Of a stretch of DNA of 6,168 bases, positions 1-5,400 are shown one piece after another. The position numbers were made by a program, and so were the translations under genes. This DNA is from Oscillospiraceae bacterium (GTDB lineage Bacteria; Bacillota; Clostridia; Oscillospirales; Ruminococcaceae): assembly GCA_029240015.1 (NCBI GenBank), contig JARBTU010000110.1:1-6168 (forward strand), in the 5' to 3' direction. Positions within the stretch are counted from its first letter, which is position 1. Each line of letters begins with the position of its first letter. The notes under the pieces were generated by a model. It made no database searches, was not told where the DNA came from, and saw only the letters and a list, made by a program, of their open reading frames with translations.

Positions 1-67
1 TTTTGCCGAAAAAATACTCTTGCCGTGGAAAAGAGCTTCGAGTAAAAAGGAAGGTGAACGCGGATGA
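1..67 (+). CDS. 3' end of upstream ABC transporter gene (possible second permease), partial
   Basis: Only the last 21 codons are visible, in the frame starting at base 2. They end in TGA at 65-67, which overlaps the ATG of the next gene (ATGA), a classic translational-coupling junction. The tail reads FAEKILLPWKRASSKKEGERG. Its E-[RK]-x4-W spacing (EKILLPW) matches the C-terminal tail of the neighbouring permease (ERDAIKW), where the last membrane helix leaves the bilayer and a basic tail follows. I infer that the gene is a second, paralogous permease, though an ATP-binding subunit is also possible. The alternative frame from base 1 stops at 43-45 and would leave an 18-base gap. The choice rests on the ATGA overlap and the tail resemblance. 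Confidence 0.4.
   Translation, partial: FAEKILLPWKRASSKKEGERG
51..57 (+). promoter_or_regulatory. ribosome binding site of the permease gene
   Basis: AAGGTGA lies six bases before the ATG at 64 and matches part of the anti-Shine-Dalgarno complement AAGGAGGTGA. It supports the start at 64. It sits inside the end of the upstream reading frame, consistent with coupled translation. Confidence 0.6.
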
Positions 68-831
68 AAAGTAAGGTACAGAACATATTATGGCCGTTGG
101 CATTCGGAGCAATCGTTCTGTTGGCTTGGCAATTCGGAGTGTTGCATGCTATTTTGAAGTTGAAACCCTTTCAGTTGCCCGTGCCGTCCGAAATTATTAA
201 AACCTTGTCACAAAATCTGCCCAAAGCATTGACCGACTGCGGAGTCACCCTTTCTGGTGCATTAATAGGAATGATTATTGGTTCGTTATTGGGGTTCATG
301 GTTGCAGTCATTGCGACTTGCTTCCCGAAATGGGGATACGGGGGAATGATTGCGGTTTCAGCGCTTAATGCAGTACCGATTGTGGCATTGTCACCAATCA
401 TGAACTGTTGGTTCTCCACAGGTATGACGCAAAAAATAGGGGTCGTATCAGTGGTTTGCATGGCGGCAATGGCAATCAACGCTTACAGCGGGCTCAACAA
501 CCTCAAGCCGTTTTCCATAGACTTGATGCACACGGTGGCTGCAAGTAAATGGACGATATTCAAGAAACTGCGGTTGCCAAGCTGCCTGCCGAATGTATTC
601 ACTGCCTGCAAAATCAACATCGCCACATCCATCATTGCGGCAATCATCAGCGAATATTTTGCGGCATCCACTTCGGGACTGGGCTTTGGAATAAAAGACA
701 ATCTTCGCAAAGCCGAGATGGCAATGGGATGGTCATACATCGTGGTGGCGTCTGTGGCAGGAGTCCTTTTATACTGCATTATTTTGTTGGTAGAACGCGA
801 TGCCATCAAGTGGCACGCTTCACAAAGATAG
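64..831 (+). CDS. ABC transporter permease, NitT/TauT/ThiX-like (BPD_transp_1 fold)
   Basis: A 255-residue integral membrane subunit that forms the translocation path of an ABC importer, working with an ATPase (not in the window) and the lipoprotein encoded next. The length is typical for the SsuC/TauC/ThiX class. Hydrophobic segments lie near residues 8-30, 60-86, 92-115, 122-144, 180-200 and 222-243, giving about six helices. The ATPase-contacting EAA loop is at about 155-175 (VAASKWTIFKKLRLPSCLP), with the conserved LP at 171-172. The usual Gly of the GAS element is Ala159 or Ala160. The downstream motif SEYFAASTSGLGFGI (196-210) matches the family pattern EF-x-GLG. The start overlaps the previous stop by ATGA, and the next gene begins 24 bases after the stop, so these genes form one operon. 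The assignment to the permease class is secure; the substrate is not. Family members carry sulfonates, nitrate, bicarbonate, riboflavin or thiamine-pyrimidine precursors. Confidence 0.9.
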   Translation: MKSKVQNILWPLAFGAIVLLAWQFGVLHAILKLKPFQLPVPSEIIKTLSQNLPKALTDCGVTLSGALIGMIIGSLLGFMVAVIATCFPKWGYGGMIAVSALNAVPIVALSPIMNCWFSTGMTQKIGVVSVVCMAAMAINAYSGLNNLKPFSIDLMHTVAASKWTIFKKLRLPSCLPNVFTACKINIATSIIAAIISEYFAASTSGLGFGIKDNLRKAEMAMGWSYIVVASVAGVLLYCIILLVERDAIKWHASQR

Positions 832-842
832 AAAATTTTAAT

Positions 843-847
843 AGGAG
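843..847 (+). promoter_or_regulatory. ribosome binding site that fixes the start of the binding-protein gene
   Basis: AGGAG ends eight bases before the ATG at 856. A GTG in the same frame at 847 overlaps this motif, so it cannot be the real start. The ATG also gives a normal lipoprotein leader beginning MKKRR. Confidence 0.8.
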
Positions 848-855
848 TGATTTTT

Positions 856-1896
856 ATGAAAAAAAGAAGACTTGCCGGATTGCTGAGTGCAATTATGCTG
901 ATTGCTGTTTTTGCAACAGGCTGTAATTCAACAGATTCAACGGCGTCAGGTACAAGCAAAGCTGCTGGCGAACTTGACAAAGTTACCCTTCAGCTTAAAT
1001 GGCTACCTCAATCTCAATTTATGGGGTATTATGTGGCAAAAGCAAAAGGCTATTACAAAGACGAAGGAATTGATATTAACATTCTTCCGGGCGGAAGCGA
1101 CATCATTCCTGAGCAACAGGTATATAACGGCGTTGCGGATATCGGTGTAACATGGGTTTCCAGTTTGATGAAATATCAGTCGCAGGGCTGGGGACTGGTT
1201 GAAACAGGACAAATCTTCCAAAAGAGCGCCATGTTATTGGTGTCAAAAACCGCTACGGGAATCAAAACAGCAGCAGATTTAAAAGGCAAAAAAGTAGGTT
1301 CATGGTTTGGTGGGAACGAGTATGAAATTTATGCATTGTTAGAGAAAAACGGACTTAACAAAGACAAAGACCTTAAAATGGTACAACAGGATTACACCAT
1401 GAATCAGCTAATCAAGGGCGAAATCGATGCGGCTTCGGCAATGACCTACAACGAATATGGATTACTTCTAGAGTCAGGAATCAAAGAAAGTGAACTGAAT
1501 GTCCTCAATATGAACGATGCGGGCGTTGCGATGTTAGAAGACTGCTTGTTCGTAAATTCTGATTGGATTGCTAAAAACGAAGATCTCTATGTTCGTTTCT
1601 TAAGAGCTTCAATCAAAGGTTGGGCCGATGCGTCTGCTGACCCTGAAGCGGCAGGAAAAACAGTATATGACGTAGATAAGAGCGTATCTCTTGATCACCA
1701 GGTTTATATGGCGAAAGAAGTTGCTAAACTCGTTGTTCCAGAAGGATTTGACGCTGCTAAGATAGGATATATGGATTCAGCGGCAATCAAACAAACAGCA
1801 GACCTTGCTCTAAAATACGGTTTGCTAACCAAAGAAGCAACTATTTCGGATGCGACCTTTAACAGTAAATACTGGGAAACAGCGACTAAAAAATAA
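856..1896 (+). CDS. ABC transporter substrate-binding lipoprotein, NMT1/THI5-like family
   Basis: A 346-residue extracytoplasmic receptor that captures a ligand and delivers it to the permease encoded just upstream. Residues 1-22 form a lipoprotein signal: basic start MKKRR, a hydrophobic core, then lipobox ATG-C with the lipidated cysteine at 23. A Ser/Thr/Gly-rich linker runs to about 40. The first lobe opens with LQLKWLPQSQFMGYYVAKAK (45-64) followed by GYYKDEGIDINILPGG (65-80). This is the hallmark of the NMT1/THI5-like family (PF09084), seen in ThiY-type pyrimidine and RibY-type riboflavin receptors. Further family features are DIGVTW (95-100), DLKGKKVGSW (141-150) at the lobe crossover, and VNSDWIAKNEDLYVRFLRAS (233-252). 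I do not see the CCCFC cysteine motif of the pyrimidine-synthesising Thi5 enzyme, so this is a receptor and not an enzyme. It is the last gene of its operon, followed by a terminator. Substrate: possibly a pyrimidine or flavin-like compound, unproven. Confidence 0.88.
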   Translation: MKKRRLAGLLSAIMLIAVFATGCNSTDSTASGTSKAAGELDKVTLQLKWLPQSQFMGYYVAKAKGYYKDEGIDINILPGGSDIIPEQQVYNGVADIGVTWVSSLMKYQSQGWGLVETGQIFQKSAMLLVSKTATGIKTAADLKGKKVGSWFGGNEYEIYALLEKNGLNKDKDLKMVQQDYTMNQLIKGEIDAASAMTYNEYGLLLESGIKESELNVLNMNDAGVAMLEDCLFVNSDWIAKNEDLYVRFLRASIKGWADASADPEAAGKTVYDVDKSVSLDHQVYMAKEVAKLVVPEGFDAAKIGYMDSAAIKQTADLALKYGLLTKEATISDATFNSKYWETATKK

Positions 1897-1898
1897 CA

Positions 1899-1926
1899 AC
1901 ACATCAAAGGTTAAATTATTTGGTGT
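1899..1926 (+). other. small imperfect hairpin after the binding-protein gene
   Basis: ACAC, a bulged AT, then CAAA (1899-1908) can pair with TTTGGTGT (1919-1926) around a 10-base loop. Directly after it, ATATCA and TGATAT (1927-1932 and 1936-1941) form a second short inverted repeat. Both lie between the stop codon and the terminator and could protect the 3' end of the transcript. They are short and A/T-rich, so chance is possible. Confidence 0.25.
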
Positions 1927-1945
1927 ATATCAACATGATATTAAT

Positions 1946-1991
1946 AAAAAAAGATACTCAGGAAAAAGAAGCTTGCCTGAGTATCTTTTTT
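1946..1991 (+). terminator. intrinsic terminator of the ABC operon (likely bidirectional)
   Basis: GATACTCAGG (1953-1962) pairs perfectly with CCTGAGTATC (1976-1985) around a 13-base loop. Seven A's precede the stem and six T's follow it, so a U-tract exists for either direction. It separates the ABC transporter transcript from the riboswitch-controlled transcript whose promoter begins only 16 bases later. Confidence 0.92.
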
Positions 1992-2006
1992 ATACAGTCA
2001 GATTAT

Positions 2007-2035
2007 TTGACAAAAAGATGTGACACTGTTATAAT
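2007..2035 (+). promoter_or_regulatory. sigma-A promoter with perfect consensus and extended -10
   Basis: TTGACA at 2007-2012 and TATAAT at 2030-2035 are both exact consensus boxes with the ideal 17-base spacer. TG at 2027-2028 gives an extended -10 (TGTTATAAT). Transcription should start near 2042, about 30 bases before the first conserved bases of the cobalamin aptamer. No operator-like repeat overlaps it, so the promoter is probably always active and control is left to the leader RNA. Confidence 0.9.
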
Positions 2036-2065
2036 GATAAACCTAAAATTAAATATTAATGAACT

Positions 2066-2245
2066 GTTATCTGGTTCTGTAACGTTGTTATAGATTAAAA
2101 GGGAAGCCCGGTGAGAATCCGGCGCAACCGCCATTACTGTATTTGGCGATGACAAAAGCAATACGTCATTGAAGCACCACGCTTTGAGAAGGCGCTTTTG
2201 TTTGGGAAACCATAAGCCATAAGTCAGGAGACCTGCCATATTTCA
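2066..2245 (+). promoter_or_regulatory. cobalamin (B12) riboswitch aptamer
   Basis: The conserved core is clear. GGT is at 2073-2075, and the P3 hairpin is CTGTAAC/GTTATAG (2077-2083/2087-2093). GATTAAAAGGGAA follows (2093-2105), then the CCGG-TGAGAAT-CCGG stem-loop (2108-2122). CGCCATTACTGT begins at 2129, and its CGCCA pairs with TGGCG at 2144-2148. The B12 box AGTCAGGAGACCTGCC is at 2222-2237. A peripheral arm is closed by CAAAAGC/GCTTTTG (2153-2159/2194-2200). These elements match the cobalamin riboswitch family (RF00174), which binds adenosyl- or methylcobalamin and represses downstream genes. The P1 helix is weak by eye, so the outer ends are approximate. It lies between a strong promoter and a strong terminator and controls the large surface-protein gene at 2456. 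Confidence 0.95.
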
Positions 2246-2254
2246 GGGTAAAAA

Positions 2255-2281
2255 ACACTTTTGGGCAAAATGGGAAAGTGT
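2255..2281 (+). promoter_or_regulatory. candidate P13 hairpin of the riboswitch expression platform
   Basis: ACACTTT (2255-2261) pairs perfectly with AAAGTGT (2275-2281) and exposes a 13-base G-rich loop, TGGGCAAAATGGG. In cobalamin riboswitches a hairpin just after the B12 box (P13) makes a kissing-loop contact with loop L5 when ligand is bound. The GGGC and GGG runs of this loop could pair with C-rich core segments such as GCCC (2106-2109). Position and shape fit; the kissing contact is inferred. Confidence 0.5.
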
Positions 2282-2296
2282 CGCCGACTTCATATA

Positions 2297-2338
2297 CATA
2301 GGACGTAACAACGCGTTTAGACGTTGTGTTTTACTATG
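2297..2338 (+). promoter_or_regulatory. long hairpin between aptamer and terminator
   Basis: CATAG (2297-2301) pairs with CTATG (2334-2338). ACAACG without its first base (AACAACG, 2308-2313 core) pairs with CGTTGT (2322-2327). The two helices are separated by a symmetric 6+6 internal loop. The apical loop is CGTTTAGA. It lies in the expression platform. Its CTATG arm is also complementary to CATAG at 2366-2370 in the terminator, so it may take part in switching. Confidence 0.4.
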
Positions 2339-2355
2339 CCTGTTCGACGATTTGG

Positions 2356-2392
2356 TGCATCTTCTCATAGCTTATGAGGAGATGCATTTTTT
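2356..2392 (+). terminator. riboswitch-controlled intrinsic terminator
   Basis: A 14-bp stem joins 2356-2369 (TGCATCTTCTCATA) to 2373-2386 (TATGAGGAGATGCA), with one G-U pair and a three-base GCT loop. Six T's follow, then ATTT. It sits 64 bases before the start codon of the surface-protein gene and after the cobalamin aptamer, so it is the probable off-state structure formed when B12 is bound. An obvious antiterminator was not found; candidates are described in the findings. Confidence 0.88.
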
Positions 2393-2406
2393 ATTTGGTT
2401 TTAACA

Positions 2407-2426
2407 TTAAATGCATGTGCATTTAA
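2407..2426 (+). repeat. perfect inverted repeat between terminator and ribosome binding site
   Basis: TTAAATGCA (2407-2415) is followed by a two-base spacer and then TGCATTTAA (2418-2426), a perfect 9-bp dyad. A two-base loop is too tight for a full RNA hairpin, so it may be a DNA operator, or an RNA hairpin with fewer pairs. Its AAATGCAT half also complements the 3' arm and U-tract of the terminator (2382-2389). Confidence 0.5.
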
Positions 2427-2444
2427 CATAAAAGACTTTTAAAA

Positions 2445-2448
2445 GGAG
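2445..2448 (+). promoter_or_regulatory. ribosome binding site of the surface-protein gene
   Basis: GGAG within AAAAGGAGAAG lies seven bases before the ATG at 2456. It is strong and well placed, and it settles the start, since the next codons encode a good signal peptide. Confidence 0.85.
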
Positions 2449-2455
2449 AAGAAAA

Positions 2456-5400
2456 ATGAAAAAGAGCAGGCAAGAATGCTGGATTAAAAGAATTCCCGCA
2501 TTGATTTTAACAATAGCTGTTTTATTAAGCAGTTTGAATCTATCGGTTTTTGCAATGGTCGAATCGGGGGGAACAGATAGCTATCAAGTAACTGTAAAGG
2601 TTGCTCCAAGCACAGTAAATGCATCATTTTACGAATGTGCAGGCTTTGACTCAAATGGCTATGATGTATTAGGAAGCCAAATTACCGCAACGGACAGCGG
2701 TGTAGTTGACAGCTATCACATCTACACATTTACAGCTTCAAAAGGTACATATAGCTTCAGAGGAGCTGATGGAAGCGGGAATAATATCGGCGGAATGACC
2801 TTTGACGTCCCTGTTCAGTTAAACGTTGACGGCACAGGGGGCGGAGAATGTGAAGTGGTCATCCGCCAATGCGAAATTTGGACGACTGCCCAAATCAACG
2901 GTGCCTATGCGACCCAAAATGATTATTCCGTTCAGGTTATGGATGCCGATGGAAAAAAAGCAACGGTAGGCAGTCATTATCTTAATGGGAATTACACTCG
3001 ATTCCGTTTTTTTTTATATGCGGGCGGTAATGCGGAACTTTATACTTATCAATTGATTCCTACTCAATCTGTGACAGACACTTATAATTTAGGTGTCAGT
3101 ACATTGTCTAATCAAACTGTTACGGTAGGAACATCAGTGCTTACCAGATCGGGAACATTGCCAACGCTTATTACGGCATCTATCAATGCTCCTGACGGAG
3201 CGGATGTATCTATTTTTAATCAAATCAGAAACTTCAATCAGGAAAAGGTCTTGCCAATCTCAGTAATTCCGAATGGGAATGGCACCGTGAAATATAGTTA
3301 CAAATTACCAAAAAGCGGTTCCAATTACATGTATCGTGTTAAAAAACAAGGCAAAATCACTAAAGCGGCATATATGATGTTAACCACCGACATTACCTAT
3401 AATGTCACCTTTGAAGAGAATGAAGATCCCAGAATGCGCAGGCAGTATAACAGTGCTTCAACCACCGAAAAATATTTTGAAGACAGTATGCTGCTTAACA
3501 TTAACAGTCGCAACTATCTTCGGTTGACCAGCGGGGATACTTTTAAAGTCCGTGCATATAGAGCGGCATGGCAGATTGTAAATAATGTTACGGGTAATAT
3601 TATGATTGAACCTGATTTCCACTATAGCATTAAAAGCGGAGATTCAGTAACGCTTGAGCAGGACAGCGAAAAAAGTCAATGGGCTATGTTAAAAGCCGTT
3701 AAACCGGGAATAACTGTTGTTGAAGTAACCTACGATGCCATTGATGTCAGCGGAAACGGAAGTTTCGCTGGGATATATAATGCAAATGACCCTGCCAGAA
3801 AAGGATTGTTTGTGGTAAATGTGGATGGAGATACCTCAACTGATATTGATTTAAATATTGGTGATTGGGATAGTGAGATGGACACCGTTTATTTTACCGG
3901 CGATTCCAGCAAGTTCACTTTTTCTCCTATGTCGGATGCACCAATCACCGTAAAATCTGCAGGAGTAGTTTATTCTCCTACAGACGGAGCGTATACAGTT
4001 GATATCAAAGAGGGAAACAATCTGATAGAAGTCTACGCGGGCAATACAGTCGAATATTTATTGGTTCGAGGAAACCGTGTTACGCCAAACATCGTAAACG
4101 TTACCCATCCGGGGGAGGCCATAAGACAGGGAGATACGGTTCAATTAAGCTTTTCAGGGCTTCATATGCCTGTGCCTAAATTCAGCGGAATTTATAACCC
4201 GGGCTTTGGCAATACGATGAAAGTCTCCTATCGGGCAAATGGTGGCGCATTTATTACAAGCAACGGAACACAGTACGATTTCATTAACAACCATACCCTT
4301 ACCTTCACTGTTTGGGATGAAGGGGCATATGCCCTTACGAATGGCTCAATACCAATGACAATGATGTGTGATCCGACCAACCCATGGGGACAGCATCGTA
4401 CTTTGAACGATTCGGGAGTAGGTGCAAATTTCAATGCGTCCGAAGTGGCGGGAGAATTCAGTATTCTTCCTGATGTCAAAATTAATGTTGCCAAAAATGA
4501 AGATCCTTTGTTCTTAAACGGAGCGGGAAGTGCTTACAGTGCGATGACCAGTGTTTCTATTCTTTGCGGCAACAGCACGTCCGCAAAATCTTTTGCGTTC
4601 AGCAATCTCAAGCCGACAACCGCAAGTACCAAGAACAACAACACTACTTTTTCAGCCATTGACCCTTCTTATCCGCTTGTCGTGACAGCAACTCCTGTAA
4701 ATAAGAACGTAACGATGGAGTTCCGCTATTGGGAAGAAGGGGATGCCACAAAACATACATTCCCTCTCAAAGCTGGTGAAGCACTCAACCTTGGTTCAAA
4801 TCTTTTCAGCGGAAATAAGATGATTAATATGGAGATAGCGGTTAATCCGACCGACCCGATTTACGGAAAAGGAGAGGTGTATTCTTATATTGCCTATAAG
4901 GCGGTTGCGGGATTTTCTCGTCCGACATTAAAAGTGTTTGATGTTTTAAGCACAGAAAGCACTTCGTTCGGTGGAAATTACGGAGTTCTGCTTTCGAATA
5001 ATGGAAAAGGCGTTTATTACACGTGCAACAATTATACCGTATATGTTCCTGAGGACACAGCAGGTGTTAAGCTTAGACTGCAAAGACCTATCGGGCTGGA
5101 TACGGTTCAGATCGGGTCAACCAGCCTGTCTGTTGGGTATTCGAGTGCCGCTGTTTCTGGCACGGTTAACCTGACGGGAGACACAACGATCATTCCTATG
5201 GTTGTAAATGAAAGTGGAAGTACAAGAAATTATACCTTGACTGTGATACGCAAAAGCAATCTTGCAATGGAAAGAATGATTGCCGATGAAATTTTGCAGA
5301 ACGTGTTGGATTCTTTGATTGAGTCAGGAATCAGCAATGTAGCAAAAGATGCGATTACAGCGAAGAAAAATGTTGCAATACAGTCTATTGATCAAGCATC

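Noticed and set aside
1..45. Upstream gene ending at TAA 43-45 in the frame from base 1
   Set aside because: Possible, but the residues (FCRKNTLAVEKSFE) do not resemble a transporter tail, and the ATGA overlap in the frame from base 2 is a better operon junction.
847..855. GTG start for the binding protein at 847
   Set aside because: It overlaps the AGGAG ribosome binding site; the ATG at 856 is correctly spaced and gives a standard lipoprotein leader.
549..926. + strand frame of 125 codons spanning the permease end and the binding-protein start
   Set aside because: It overlaps two well-supported genes in another frame, is rich in Cys/His with no domain, and has no ribosome binding site.
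483..980. - strand frame of 165 codons
   Set aside because: An antisense shadow of the permease and binding-protein genes, with no ribosome binding site or recognisable domain.
856..1896. Thi5-type pyrimidine synthase
   Set aside because: The characteristic CCCFC cysteine motif is absent, and a lipoprotein signal and permease neighbour point to a transport receptor.
2003..2239. - strand frame across the promoter and riboswitch
   Set aside because: The DNA is fully explained by the promoter and the conserved cobalamin aptamer on the + strand.
2361..2452. Terminator arm CTTCTC acting as an anti-Shine-Dalgarno against GAGAAG (2447-2452)
   Set aside because: Six pairs over a long distance cannot compete with the 14-bp terminator stem that already holds this strand.
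4228..4494. - strand frame of 88 codons inside the surface-protein gene
   Set aside because: Antisense to a continuous coding frame, with no start signal or domain. The same applies to 5658-5870 on the - strand and to 4971-5174 in an alternate + frame.
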